64,000 nt of DNA from Micropterix aruncella. Its lineage: Eukaryota; Arthropoda; Insecta; Lepidoptera; Micropterigidae. The stretch covers positions 18,541,334-18,605,333 of the forward strand of contig OX155961.1 of assembly GCA_944548615.1 (NCBI GenBank), read 5' to 3'. The notes below the pieces were generated by a model, which saw only the letters and a list, made by a program, of their open reading frames with translations, was not told where the DNA came from and made no database searches. Every line of letters begins with the position of its first letter. The first letter of the stretch is position 1. Position numbers and translations under genes: made by a program. This document shows positions 21,161 through 39,201 of this stretch, in pieces.

Positions 21161-22784
21161 ATTACAGTACTATATTTTGTTAATTTTAACTACCAAATGC
21201 ACGATTAGCAACTGGTTTATTATTAGAAAAAAAATACTGTAGAAATTAGCTTAATTCACTATAATATAATTTTATAGGCTAGCCAGTATACGCGCGGAGA
21301 CAATTCCTGTAGATCAGTCTAATGAGGGAAGTGATGTGGAAAGCGAGGGTCCCATCCTCGTCCGTTGTCCCCTCGCCTTAGACGTACCCTCTCGCCGTTT
21401 TATGCCCTGCCACAAGAGGGGCTGGATAAGCCGCCTCTTGAGCCTCGTCTTCGACGGGCGGACGAGTTCAACATTACCGACAAAACAATGATGAACATGA
21501 GCTGAGGATACAAACTGACAGGATAACATATTTTATAATCTAGCTAAAACTTTATAATGTCGAAATATATAAACACTCACTGAAACGGATTTCACTACGC
21601 CTGGATTGACGATTTGATAATGCAAAGCTACTAACGAATATAGCTTAACTTAATAATTTTATTTATTAAAAATAGGTAGGTGCATACAAAATATATAATA
21701 GAATAAAGAATATGGTAACTTTATTGTGCTATAAAAATATTACTAAATATTACACTGGTAAAAATATTAATAAATATTACACTGGTTTTATAGAAAAAAA
21801 GTCAAATTATGCACAAATGGCGGACTTATCGCTATAGCGATTTCTTACAGTAAACCATTCAACCATACAGTCAACGTTATAGTCAACCATACAGTCAACC
21901 ACAATATAATAGCAACAATAACACAAAATCGCGATGAACTAAAATTAAGTGACAATAAAAAAACACAATAATGAAAATAGCCCAGATTAAGTCTGAATAA
22001 GTCTTTAAATGTTTGTCATCGGTCATGTACACAAATAAAAACTACTTGAAAATATAGTTACATTTTCTGACAATAAATTCATATTATTTGTGCCTTTTAG
22101 GAGCTATATGCAAATATGTGTTTTACTGGATTCTATGAGCTACACTGGATAGAGCCGCCAAAGAAAACCAGATGGCCACTTTTATAGTACCTACTGTTAT
22201 TGTCAAGATACATTTTAAATTTAATAGAATATATGTTTTACCTACTTAGATACGTCTATATAATATCTTTCGTTCGACGACTCTTCTAAATGTTAGTGTC
22301 CTTGTCGTTTTAACCATTGAATGCATGAAGTAGAAAGAAAACAGGATAATAGAAAAACAAGTAGGTTTATATCCTTTTTGTATTGAAGTGAAACACTACT
22401 ACACTGAGATAAATAAAACAACGTAATACAGGGAAATCCGCATTTTTCAACAAGGATTACGTACTCGAACTGATCCATATCTTCCAGTCCATATCCATAT
22501 CTTAAGTTAGATAAAGATATTTCTGGGGATACCTCCCGTTGCAATGCTTCGGCCGCAACAATACTCAGCCGTCAGGATACTTAGGAATATTCACCACAAA
22601 TAACATAAAAACTATGATAAACAAACAACTGCAGTTGACCAGTCAAGCTAACGACCTGTCCGAACAAGAATGCGTTAACATTAGTATGAAGTTAGCCGAC
22701 ATTGATGAGTTTTGCCACTTTATTAAAAATATCTTTCTTTCTGGGTAATTTAAGGGTGGTACAATTTAGTTGGTGGTACAATAT
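21161..22784. other. Interval with no recognised gene
   Basis: A GC-richer patch at 21300-21500 holds a 71-codon minus frame without motif. 'aatattac..actggt' and 'caaccatacagtcaac' short direct repeats occur at 21740-21900, with 'ggcggacttatcgc' resembling LINE-tail wording elsewhere (3440, 31240). Abutting frames at 22293-22748 are unrecognised. Confidence 0.3.
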
Positions 22785-22895
22785 AGCCGACCTTACCCTA
22801 TATATGTATGTATTTAAGTATATCTATTAATATATTTATATATGTGTGTATTTAAGTTTATGTATCTATATATGTGTATATGTATGTGTACGAGT
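22785..22895 (+). repeat. TATG-rich simple sequence
   Basis: Imperfect 'tatatgtatgtatttaag' units repeated about three times. It is followed to about 23100 by a stretch that ends in 'aaataaataaataaataaaa', a possible LINE 3' end. Confidence 0.6.
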
Positions 22896-23109
22896 ACATA
22901 CGTCAGTTATGCTTCTCCACCCAAGTCTGAAAATCGTATGCCCAGATACAGGCTATATTCGGCCTAGTTGGGCATGCGCTGAGCGTGGTCATTTGAATGT
23001 GGGTCGTCGTTTACTTCGCACCATTACTTAGTATGACCATTTTATGAATTCTGCATGTTATGTTTAAAATAAATAAATAAATAAAATAAAAATAAATATG
23101 TATGCATTT

Positions 23110-24034
23110 AAATAACGCGTAACGGCGTTTGCGTGACGGTAATTACCATGTCGTAATATTAAATCATAACGTTATTTCATTACGTCGCGACCTAGTGATC
23201 TCCCTTCTAACATTACAACGTACAGTAGTATACGTAAGGTGAATTATAGTCGGACACATAAATCATGTTGAAACTACAGTATACGGTAATTTCCGTATTA
23301 ACCGTAAGTAAAATGTAGATACATATAATCGAGTAATGGAGTAACAATACAATTTCTTGTCATTCAACAAAGATATGATTGAAACATTGTTATTCTGTAT
23401 AAAACTAATGTTATGGTAATAAAATTTTGGCCAAAAATAATGATATACTACGGGTGGTATAGAAAATGATACGGAGAAATAAGCTTGTGTTAGATTGTTT
23501 GTTTGTGTGAGAGAATGAAGACTTCTTCTGTAGACGGACATAGTCTCTTTAATATATAACTGATGTACATCCAAAACATTATATTTACAAAAAGATCTTC
23601 AGCAGGGCTAAATGGTTTGCAGTTAATCAACCTATTTACGGTTTTGTGCTTCTAATATAACTGGATGTAAATTGCAACTGTTTAGCATAATTGAAAATAT
23701 ATTTACATGGACCATTTTTAATAAAGTTGAGCCTACGACTTTTATAATATCTTGAAATTGTATATTACTTTATTGATCTGTTTTCCTAAAGTATCGTCTA
23801 GTTTCCTAAAGTTTGCTAAAGCAAAGTCTGATCAATATATGTAGCTATAAGAAAGCTATTGTCTCACTTTCAGTTGTTAGTTCAGTACCTACTAATCTTG
23901 CTCTCCGCTGGCTCCTGATCTCATACATACTAATTTCCATTACTCTTTTAAGTGTGAAGTATTGTCAATTAAGAATTTGAATCAATTAAGTACATCTTTT
24001 CTTTTTTTTTAAAATCTTAGTTCCTAATGTCTCT
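23110..24034. other. AT-rich interval, nothing recognised
   Basis: The 103-codon minus frame at 23263-23574 has no motif and no exon partner. No other structure was found. Confidence 0.35.
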
Positions 24035-24530
24035 GTGCAGATTATACCTGATCGTCTGTGTTCGTGTCTTCTTAGACCGGCTCAACTCGCGGTTCAGCTC
24101 TCATCCGATAGCCTCCTTGAAGAAGGACTAACTTGGCAGGGCCGCTTTGACCTCTGCCTGCAATTGTATATAGTTGGGATCGGAGGTTCTGATCCGGGGA
24201 ACACCTCGAGCGGAACTGTGCTGTTTGCGGCCCGTTTTCTAAGAAGTGGGGGTAAATGTTGACCTGGCGTCATCTACCTGTATATTGAGAAACAATCCGT
24301 TAGCCAATCGATCCAGGGTGGCTAGACGGGCAAAAGCTGCCACGGATCCGCGACAAATTTGATATTTGAATTAGATTAGAGCTAACGTCAGTTAGAGTCC
24401 GCACAAGCGACCTCGAACCACGACCAGACTGAAAAACGGAGAAATTTGTCTAAATCTGATAGTAAGGTGAGGTAATCTGATAGTAGTAATCTAAGGCAGA
24501 ATAGTATGACGTCGTTATATAACTCCCTAG
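24035..24530 (+). repeat. Family G, diverged copy
   Basis: Family G landmarks are present but worn: 'gggggtaaatgttgacctggcgtc', 'ggatccgcgaca', 'gcacaagcgacctcgaacc' (in parts) and 'gagaaatttgtc'. These occur in the same order in the copies at 43380-43830, 46625 and 59530. It is GC-rich relative to its surroundings. The 75-codon frame here is not supported as a gene. Confidence 0.5.
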
Positions 24531-24828
24531 GGTAGTGGGTTGGCCGGTAGTAATTGGCAGTTCTTAATATTCTTAGATCTAATGGTGTATATTATCCCTG
24601 TAGAAATCTTCGGTTCTTTTAGTTATTGCTTTCGTATTTGTATGCATGTTTGTTGGCTAATTGATTGATTGTATGTTGGCTAATTGTATTTCCCTTGTTC
24701 TCCATGGATTGGATATTGAACTCGGAGTTAGTTCAATTTGATTCCTAATATATGGGATTTGAAATGAAGCGCCATATTTATATACCAACACCATTTAATT
24801 ATATAGATATCTTTAAAATAATAACGCA

Positions 24829-24834
24829 TTTAAT
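24829..24834 (-). terminator. Candidate poly(A) signal of the secreted-protein gene
   Basis: ATTAAA on the minus strand, 52 nt past the stop codon at 24886. It is a common variant hexamer. No AATAAA occurs nearer. Inferred by position only. Confidence 0.4.
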
Positions 24835-24885
24835 TTACGTGATTAAAAATCGGAAAAATACACGCAAAGCTGTTAAATAAACAAT

Positions 24886-30670
<5,785 letters not shown>

Positions 30671-30733
30671 AATTGCGCTGTTGTTCGAAGTAGTTGTCTG
30701 ACTATTGCACTAATAGATCCATCTGTATTTATA
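30671..30733 (-). promoter_or_regulatory. TATA promoter and short 5' UTR of the secreted-protein gene
   Basis: TATAAATA lies at 30733-30726 on the minus strand. About 33 nt downstream is 'AGTCAGAC' with TCAG at 30701-30698, close to the arthropod initiator TCAGT. That predicts a 5' UTR of about 29 nt before the ATG at 30670. Inference from motif and spacing. Confidence 0.6.
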
Positions 30734-32082
30734 GTTAGATACGTCTAATACATATTGTATTGTCAAATAAAATGCTGAATTTCCAGCTGAATTCCATATT
30801 TGATGAGTATATCACCTTCATTGAAAATAAACAATTGACTGTTCAGATAACTATAATGATATAAGAAATTCTTACAACTTGTGTAAATAATATTATTTAC
30901 TCTTCACAGTCATGAGTAGTTGAGTTGTATAGAAAATATCAATGCCATTTAGATGATATATATCGACTTATCAAAGAAAATATTTTAAACATAAGCATGT
31001 GAGAATTTTGTCAAATATTATCTATGTAGTTTTGGAGCCCTTTTCCCTGTAAGGATTCTGATTGGTTTTAGGTGTGGGGGGAGGGGAGGGGGGAGAGGGG
31101 CATGATACTTGAAAACTTTTCTGTTTTCCTGTTTTTGAAAACCTGTTTCGATTTTTTAAAATCTGAATTCTTGCTGCTGTGTTACAGATAGATAGATAGA
31201 AATTCTATATTGCACATTTTAAGACAAAATATACAAAAGACGGACGTATTGCTTTAATTGTAATCTTCTACAGCCAACCTTCGTGCATGTGAAAGTTTAA
31301 TTAGGTGCCAAAAAAACAGAAAATAATACCTAACAAAAAATAATAAAAAATGCCATTTTTTAAATTTAGGATTTAGAGAATATCTGCAAGAAGCGGAGGA
31401 TAGGAGAGAATGAACAAGACTTATTTTCTTAGACTATTATGATGAATAACTATGAATTTAGGGCCGTGAAATGCTTTTTCGGAGACACTCAAAAAGTGGA
31501 AACTGTTGATGCGTTTCTGATATTGGGCGGGAGCTGGCTCCATTGACTAGCTGCGCGCTAGCTGCGTAAATGATGAAGGAATATAAAAAAAAAATATGAG
31601 TGGGAATCTCAATTTTGCTATACAGATCTGATAGGCCTTAACCATTTGGGGACCATAAGCTTTACGGTAGAGTATGGAGATTTTTGATACATAAAACTGT
31701 TAAAAATAATGTAAATAATAAGTACTATATTATTATGTCACGCTTTGAGAAAATTGGTTCAATTGATTTTGTACCTATATAAATTGATGGGACATAAGGT
31801 TCCCTTTGGTCCATAAAGATGCAGTTACATCTTTTTTCAAAATTTGATTATTTAAATCAGAAAGCATATGTACAAAAAACATATTTGAAAAAAAATCTAA
31901 TTGAAAGAGTCGCCATAAATATTAAATTTATTTATTTAATATCACCAGAGTTCGTTGGTCAATTGCAATATTTTAAAAAAAACGCTATATTTTTAGACAC
32001 TGTTTTTTGTTGCTAATATTAAGATTCTGATGTTTCAATAACATCTTATTTTATTTATTTTATTAAGTAATTCAAAAATAAT
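30734..32082. other. AT-rich upstream region of the secreted-protein gene
   Basis: Holds a G-rich tract at 31076-31100 (gggggaggggaggggggag), a LINE tail at 31185-31300, and otherwise AT-rich text. The 65-codon frame at 31819-32016 is K/I/F-rich by composition. Regulatory sites beyond the TATA box could not be assigned. Confidence 0.4.
31185..31300 (-). mobile_element. LINE 3' tail with short GATA tract
   Basis: 'gatagatagatag', 'aattctatattgcacatttt', 'caaaagacggacgtattgc' and 'acagccaaccttcgtgcat' parallel the TSD-flanked insertion at 3374-3522, so both belong to one LINE or SINE family. Confidence 0.6.
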
Positions 32083-32330
32083 TTAAAACAATTTTTTCTT
32101 AGGAACTATGCACGGAAATATTAAAAAAATTGAATAAATAGCAGAAAATGAATACATTGCAGTCTAGTGACAACGTCACCTAACTAGGCCGGAACCTGTT
32201 CTAAGATGAACGTTTAATTTTGTGCGTGCTTGTTCAATACTGTGATTATTACAAAAACAAAATTAAAATATGTTTGTGTCAAAAAATAAAAATAAAAATA
32301 TTTTTTTTTTGATCACAAAAGAATAACCAT
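32083..32330 (+). repeat. Repeat E, copy 1 (inverted to 35540-35830)
   Basis: Shares 'aatgaatacattgca', 'gacaacgtcacctaactagg', 'cctgttctaag' and 'attttgtgcgtgc' with the reverse complement of 35640-35790. About 250 bp are related. It has no coding sequence. Confidence 0.7.
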
Positions 32331-32689
32331 GCAACAACTACTTTAAAAACTACTAAATACATAAAATTAGGAGTAAAAAATGAACTGAATCAATTTGTTT
32401 TTTTTTTAAACGACAAAATATACTTTATAAATTATTCGCATTAGATAATTTATAAAAAGATTTTGAAGTTATGGGACATATACTTTATGTCCCATGGACC
32501 TATAAGGGTTAAAACCACAACTTTTATATTCTCTATCGGCTGAAAACAATTCTTTCAACCAGATGTTTTCATAAATGTCAAAATGTCAAACTCATAAATG
32601 TCAAAAGTCTATTCGATTTAGGAATATATCCAGAGCGACTATAATACAGACTACTACTACTACTAATACTACCAAACTACTTTACCTTT

Positions 32690-32877
32690 TATCAGCCTTT
32701 ATACCCCTAACGGTAACGGCCCACCTTAATGTCTATTGATAATTATCTTACAAGCGGACGGCTTTTATAACCTCACGTAGCAGTACTCAGGTTTCCCATC
32801 CAAAATACTGACACGCTTAACTTCGGTGATCTGACTTGAACCAGTATTTTAAAGCGCTACGAACGTTACGTTACCTT
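32690..32877 (-). mobile_element. 5S-rRNA-derived SINE, copy 2
   Basis: On the minus strand 'ctggttcaagtcagatcacc', 'gaagttaagcgtgtcagtat' and 'ttggatgggaaacctgagta' follow the 5S rRNA order (GATCACCGAAGT..AGC, AGTACTTGGATGGGTGACC). The body after the head shares 'aaggtggg' with copy 1. It is more diverged than copy 1 and its A-tail is not obvious. Confidence 0.75.
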
Positions 32878-33439
32878 TCAACGTATATTTTTAATATGGT
32901 GCTGTAAAATAAAGCGTTCCTATTATAGTTCCATTATGGTTAAAATCCAGTTATGTACGATTTCATTATGCGGAAGGATCTTATCTTCATAATATAAAGA
33001 CTTTTATACACGTAATTAAAACCTTATAAGGCATGCTTCCCCGTATAATAATCGTTATTAATGGTCGGAGAGCTCACTGCAGTAACCTCATTTTGTATAC
33101 GATAGGTATAGTGTTACAGGTAGAAATAAAGCCAGAGAGAAATTTCGGTCTTTATCTGCCAGGAAATGAAAATTTGCCTTTTGATACACAGAGGTGGATA
33201 CCTTTATTTGGTAAAATGAATTCTTTCGCCTGTATATGTTTTTATGTCTTTTTACGCGACTGCCCAACAAAAAAGGAGCGTAATATATTCAGGGTTTTTT
33301 ATGTATGTTTTCCGTTTTTTATATTACCGTAACTTCTAAACGCTTGAACCGATTTAGACGTGTGTGGTATTTTTAGAATTGTTATGTCATCCCGAGTGCC
33401 ATGGGGTACCTTAATTGTCAGGATATTAAGTAAGTGATT
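32878..33439. other. Interval with opposing unrecognised frames
   Basis: A 99-codon plus frame (33033-33332) overlaps a 60-codon minus frame. Neither shows a known motif. 'cttctaaacgcttgaaccgatt' near 33330 is Helitron-like wording. Confidence 0.3.
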
Positions 33440-33640
33440 GTCTAAGTTTCCAAATGTCAATAAATTAACATAAATTTATCGTGTTTAGTGTCAAATGAAA
33501 GGTCGGATTGAGTACATTCCGGAAATATACATGTATTTATATGGATAAATACATTAACCACAAATATTTCATTTGAAACCCATAATGAAAGTAATTATAA
33601 ATACAATAGGTCACTTTCTGTAAGGGCAGTCGTATCTTTA
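33440..33640 (+). repeat. Repeat B, copy 3
   Basis: 'caaatgtcaataaattaaca', 'gtgtttagtgtcaaatgaaa', 'gtacattccggaaatata' and 'attaaccacaaatatttcat' give the longest uninterrupted version of repeat B. Confidence 0.65.
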
Positions 33641-33654
33641 TTTTTTTAAATATA

Positions 33655-34085
33655 TATCCTTGTAATCTCTAACGTTTTCTGGCAAAGATTAGAGGTTATC
33701 ACTTCCATTCTCTCCTATTGTGTATGTATCTCTCCAGCTTGATTTTTATTTTGATATATAGAATCGAAACTTATTATGGGGATAATAAATTTTGGAAATA
33801 AGAATGCCAATTGCTGCTGTTTGCCATTATTTTGCCTAAGAAAGTTGTTATATTTATTTGGAAAAATGGAAGTGTTTCACCGAAATATTTTTTTAGGTCT
33901 TTTAATCTCTAAAGTTTCCTAGTGAAGATCAGAGGTCGTCACTTCCAATCCTTTCTATTTTCTATGTTAATCTCTAGCATGGTTATTATGTCAATACATT
34001 ATATTGCAACCTATTATGGGGATGATACGTTTTGGAAATTAGAATGCGAAGCGCAGCTATGTGCTATTATTTTCCCTAAGTTAAT
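33655..34085 (+). repeat. Two-unit diverged tandem duplication, period about 240 bp
   Basis: Unit 1 (about 33655-33848) and unit 2 (about 33893-34083) share 'taatctctaa', 'gatcagaggt..tcacttcca', 'cttattatggggat' / 'cctattatggggat', 'ttttggaaat.agaatgc' and 'ttattttgcctaag' / 'ttattttccctaag'. They are about 70% alike by eye. It has no coding sequence. Confidence 0.65.
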
Positions 34086-35384
34086 TCGTTTTTGTGTTTT
34101 ATAAATAAGTCGTTTTATATTTGTTTTTTTTTATGAAATCGAAATTTATTTTTTATTCTTTTTTATTAGACTTTGACAAAAAATAAGTGTATATATAAAA
34201 ATATTTTTATAACTTTTTTTTGCGAAACTAACTAGACAAGATTTGTGTGTATATCACCTCACTAGATTTTATGCCTGTTCTAAGATACTAGTGTTTAAAA
34301 CATAGTACCTTCACTTTTACCTTTCTTTCTTTTATTCATTCAGATCGCATATTCATTCTTAAATACTAGAAGAGTATTATTTCAATGAATAAGTAACTGA
34401 CTGACTAATGTTAAATACATAAATAAGTAAATAAATTTATTTATAGATAAATAAACAAATAAATTGACCAAAAAATATTATACATAATATGTATAAAGTA
34501 ACTAACTACATAAAAGATATTCAAATAATGAAAGTAACTCGTTGTAAAACATATATAATATATTTAGCATACAATTTTATTAAGTGGTACCTGCGCTAGC
34601 ATATTATACGGGAATGTACGTTACTAATCGGCTTAGCATAATTTTAATTGCTGCAATGGCACATATAATATAACGGTTAGTGAACACGGAACGTAAGCTT
34701 CGCCTAGACTACAATATAAAGCGTTTAATTAAGTTAAAGAGGTTGAGACCCCCTCTTTCCACTTGAGGCCCTGAGGGGGAGGCATTTGTAGTGATTCTCA
34801 TTACACCATTATCCTACGTATAGGCATTAAGTTGGACTCCAGTCCTGTAAATTGTTGTAGGTTGTGTCTCCTTAATGTTAAAGCTTCTTAGCGTTTCGCG
34901 TCCAAGGGCCGCTCAACACAATAACACCTAATCCCCGTAAAATAGTAAGGGGCGCACTAAAACCCTCTAATCACCTACGGGATTCCGCTACTAACGAACA
35001 TCTTCCGCACTTCTTCTTCATCATCTGGCGGTATGTTCGCTACCGAGCATTGGCTATCACATGGGCTATAATAATAATAATAAATAAACTTTATTTTAAA
35101 TTAAAAAGGCCAACTTATTGCCTTGCAGCAATGTTTATCAACGAACCTTTTCCCGGACATCTTCTTTCAGCTATGTTGCGTCGAATTATTAAATGTATAA
35201 GGTTGTCTCTTTTGGGATGACGATTTAAATAGGCGAAACTCTGAAACGTTAATATAAAATCATGATAAATAAGGTTATTTTGTGAAACAGTAATTTCTTC
35301 TTTCAGCTTTAGCAAAAACGTACATAGAATAGACTGTTAGTAATCGATGGTCCACTGAGGAGAAATAGACTTAACATTTAACAT
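34086..35384. other. AT-rich interval with a GC-richer repeat-like patch
   Basis: 34690-35060 is GC-richer ('gagaccccctctttccac', 'cgtccaagggccgctcaac') and runs into an (ATA)n stretch at 35068-35085 followed by 'aaactttattttaaattaaa'. This is the layout of a retroposon 3' end on the minus strand. No coding frame was found. Confidence 0.35.
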
Positions 35385-35456
35385 ATGTATATATGTGTAT
35401 ATGTATGTATGTATGTGTGTGTATGTATGTGTATGTATATATATGTATATTCTTAT
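35385..35456 (+). repeat. TATG/TG simple sequence
   Basis: 'tatgtatgtatgtgtgtgta' and similar units over about 70 bp. Confidence 0.75.
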
Positions 35457-35539
35457 TTTTTCAATAATCAAATTGTTTTGGAAAATGGTTTTATATTTTT
35501 TTAATCCTTTATCTTAGTTACATGTATATTTTCTACGCC

Positions 35540-35830
35540 TAATTTTAAGTATTTTGTGGTTTTTAACGTAGTTGTTGCATGTTTATTCTTTTGTAAAATA
35601 ATTATATTTATTTTTTGTTACAAATATATTTTAATCTTGTTTTTGTAATAATCACAGCATTGAACATGCACGCACAAAATTAAATGTTCACCTTAGAACA
35701 GGTCCCGGCCTAGTTAGGTGACGTTGTCATTGGACTATGCAATGTATTCATTTTTTGCTATTTATTCAATGTTAAAAATATTTCTGTTCATAGTTTCTAA
35801 GAAAAATTAGTTTTAAATAAATAAATAAAT
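35540..35830 (-). repeat. Repeat E, copy 2
   Basis: Inverse of 32083-32330 with 'cttagaacaggtcccggcct', 'agttaggtgacgttgtca' and 'gcaatgtattcattttttgc'. Confidence 0.7.
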
Positions 35831-36149
35831 AAAAACATATTTTAAAGATCAACGTAATAAATATTTTGGAAAAATATGTTAGAGTTTGCTGCAAAAAGAA
35901 TCTTATTTATTCTCGAATTGTATTGAATTTAAATTCGATATTAAAAGTATATTGTTATCAATGCATTTTGAAGAAAATAGGGTTTAAAATAGAATATACA
36001 AAATGGTAAAAGGGTCATTAGCAGGAGGTGCGAGCGATATTTAATAAAATGTACTAAATGTGGTATTGATTTAATTATGTAATAAAATCTATTAATATAT
36101 ATATACTAAATATATTGAATCGCTCAAAGATTGATAGAACCACCAATAC

Positions 36150-36372
36150 GTTAGTTTGTGTATTTATTTCTACCCTTTATTTTGAAATTTCACAATCAGC
36201 CGGTATCAAACAACAATCTCTTACAAAAAACCCTACTATGAAGTGTTTATAAGTGTGTGCGTGTAACTGTGTGAAAGCGTGTATCGCTATTGATATCAAA
36301 CGAAAATGACGACCCATCCGGGAATTTTACAATGTAATATCAGAATTTCTAACCACTATGCCACCGAGCTCT
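36150..36372 (-). mobile_element. tRNA-derived SINE, copy 1
   Basis: The minus-strand head reads 'gctcggtggcatagtggtta' (A-box type) and 'aaattcccggatgggtc' in the B-box position. The body is shared with 40780-41062: 'ttgtaagaga', 'cactataaac' wording and 'gattgtgaaatttcaaaata' at the tail end. Confidence 0.65.
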
Positions 36373-37554
36373 ACATCAAATTGGTAATGTTGACGACATT
36401 CTAACTACAATCGCAATTGAATGCTTAACCGATTGCCACGTACGTATAATAACAAATTTACAAAGCTTGACATTTATAGTTAGATGCAAAATTAGTAGAT
36501 ACAAAGTCGGCAGTGGGATCCGTCCATAAAGCAGCAGCGACAACTGCAACTGTAAGTAATTATTGATTTGTAATATGTATATATATAAATATAATTTATA
36601 TTTGTATGTATATATTTATAGATATAATTGACTTATTTTGAAATTATGCTGTATAAATATAACTTATAATGTATAATGAACTCGAAAACTTTTGCAGTTA
36701 TTTATCATTTTTTTGTTGGGGGAGACGAGTCCTTGCCGTGTGGAATTGGACGATGAGTTTCCCGTCGCTTCGGCAAAGTTATATTTGCCGTCTACAAACG
36801 TCGGATGGACTATCGTCTGTTTCCGCGCGGTAGGAATCCGTTTTCTTTCGACTATTAAATATTTACCAATCATTCTAAATATTTTTCAAATCATTTCTAA
36901 CGGCGTAAGTTATAATCGGCATAAGAATATGTTTTTTAAATAATTATGTACCTAATTATAAGTTTATACTATTATCTTACCTAAATAAATAAAAAATGGT
37001 AAACCTGAAAAATGTAATATTGATATATTGTTTTGGCGAAGTATTTATTGGATATTCTACTATGTTATGAGTTTGCTACAAAAAATTGTGATAACTTAGT
37101 TCCTACAAAATTCACTGGACATGAAAGTTATCTAATTTAGAAGCGAGTACCATCATAGATAGAAGTTAATATTTTCAACTTTACTGGTTGAACAAATGAC
37201 AAAGTAGTGTAACAAAATCATCTTTTACTAGCTGATACCCGTTTAAATTGAGGGTCACTTTATTGACAGTAATGTTTCAAAAATAAACAGAAACATACTG
37301 TTTATTTATGTACAAATAATATTTCTTTGGACAGACAGAAAACGGACAAAAACAATCGAAGAGCGACGTGTACGTGACATGACCAGTGACAGAAAGTAGA
37401 CAAAATGATTCGCGCCAATTCAGGTTACTTTAGTAACTATACTCTAACCAGATGGCAATAAAATGATTAAAATGTTTAAAATTGTTTGTAACTATATAGA
37501 GTAAAAAGAACGATTGTGTCATCCCTAGACTTTAACGACAAGCAGACAATCCCC
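36373..37554. other. AT-rich interval, no gene recognised
   Basis: Opposing frames at 36664-36943 cover 'cttgccgtgtggaattggac' but show no motif. 'actagctgatacccg' at 37229 resembles a Helitron 3' end on the minus strand without a matching 5' end. Confidence 0.35.
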
Positions 37555-37880
37555 TTCGCGCACAATAGCCCTCCCCTCTCAAACCCCCTTCCCCCATACC
37601 CCTCCCCCAATCTCCCCAACCTTCTCTAAACCCCCACAACCCCCTCCCCCACTCCCCCAACCTTCCCCTAAACCTTCACTCTCTCTCGCTCTCCCCCTTC
37701 TCTCTCAACCCCCCTATTCCTACCCCTCCTCTCCAACTTCCCCAATCTTCCCTCTATCTTTCTCCCCTTCTCCCCAAACCCCCTCTTCTACTCCTCCACC
37801 CGAGCTCACCCCTTTACCCCCCAAACTACCCCCTCCTACGGCTCACCTTCATCCCCTCTTTCCACCAACCCGCCCCTCCT
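37555..37880 (+). repeat. Pyrimidine-rich tract with G-quadruplex potential
   Basis: About 325 bp almost purely C and T with scattered A, for example 'aacccccttcccccataccc'. On the minus strand 37608-37584 gives four runs of four to five G with loops of 1 to 3 nt, a full G4 motif, and similar runs continue. It directly precedes a half-copy of the foldback MITE. Confidence 0.85.
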
Positions 37881-38065
37881 AGCGCGGAAATCTAGCAGAG
37901 TGCACTATAATTTTTATTTTTCTCTTTTGATGACTTTTTTATTTCCCTTATGATTACATGTAGACCTAAAGCTTTTTTGGACACCTCAACCAAATTTCTA
38001 TTCCTAGCGGTTCTCTCAATATGGCCGTTACAGCAAAAAAAACACGTTTCAAATTAATATAAAGA
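37881..38065 (+). repeat. Right half of the foldback MITE
   Basis: 'tgcactataattttta', 'acacctcaaccaaattt', 'cctagcggttctctcaatat' and 'aaaacacgtttcaaatta' match 15832-16015. The left arm is replaced by the pyrimidine tract. Confidence 0.65.
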
Positions 38066-39197
38066 TGTTCTTGAAAGTTACTGATCTTTTTTGTTCATGA
38101 AAATGACTGACCGAGCGTAATTGCAGTTTAAGTACAACGTCCAGAAATATAATTCTGAAATTTTCGAAGTGAAACTCTTTTAATTGATATGCAGAAACAT
38201 GACCTCATGTGTGCCCCAACATACCAATTGGCGTTGTGAAAATCGCAATCAATTAGGATTTAGATGTTTTATGAAACTACCCTCTTTGTCTGTAGATTCT
38301 AAGTGTTAAAGGAATAAAAACTTAACAGCTACGTTTTAATTTAATATTGTTAATTTAAGCTGAATATCAATCTACAAGAAAGAAATATACGACGGAGCGT
38401 GTAATCTAATAAACTAACTTTCGTTCATTGCAATTCCAAATTTCCGCGCTTGATTGGAGATAAAATGCGCTACGGCCTGTTTTTATATTTTCATAATCTA
38501 TCCAATTTATTAATTAAACTAAACGACAAGTGAGATGACTGATATCTGGTATAGTATAAGCCTGTGTATGGCGTTTATTTTGTAATGTAATATAATCGCC
38601 AATGATTGCTATTAAATCAGACAGGTAGATATAAAATGACAAATTTGAAAAAAAATAATTTCATAATAATCTACGGTAAAATAAACAACATGAACGATTA
38701 GACTATGATAGATAGAAATCTGGCAGTCAAAAACTGTCAAATTCATATGCCAAAGCCTAAATAGAGAAGCGGAGAAAAAAAAAGCGAAAAAGCGTATACA
38801 CTAATAGTTATTATTAATCCTGTGTACCTGAATAATCAAAGTGAAATTGAAAACATAAATATGTTAGCAATAATCGTAATAAATAAAATTTATGTATAAG
38901 TAGACAGTAAATTATCATAATTACTAACAATTAGAGAAAGATAGTAGTACCTAATTATAGAAAGATAATCATACCTAATTATACAAGTAAACAATACTAA
39001 TGTAATAAAATGAGGTATAAAAATTGAACACATATGAAAGTATCAAAATAATCCTAAAAAAAAGAGTTGCATTCCTGAAAACTATAGTAAAAGCCATAAA
39101 ATTAGGAAAATGTAAATAATATAAAACTGTTATTTAATATATATTAATATAAAATCTAAATCAATGATTATGTTCACGTATTCGTACTTACTGATGA
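38066..39197. other. AT-rich interval, nothing recognised
   Basis: No frame, repeat or structured element could be supported. Confidence 0.4.
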
Positions 39198-39201
39198 TTA
39201 A

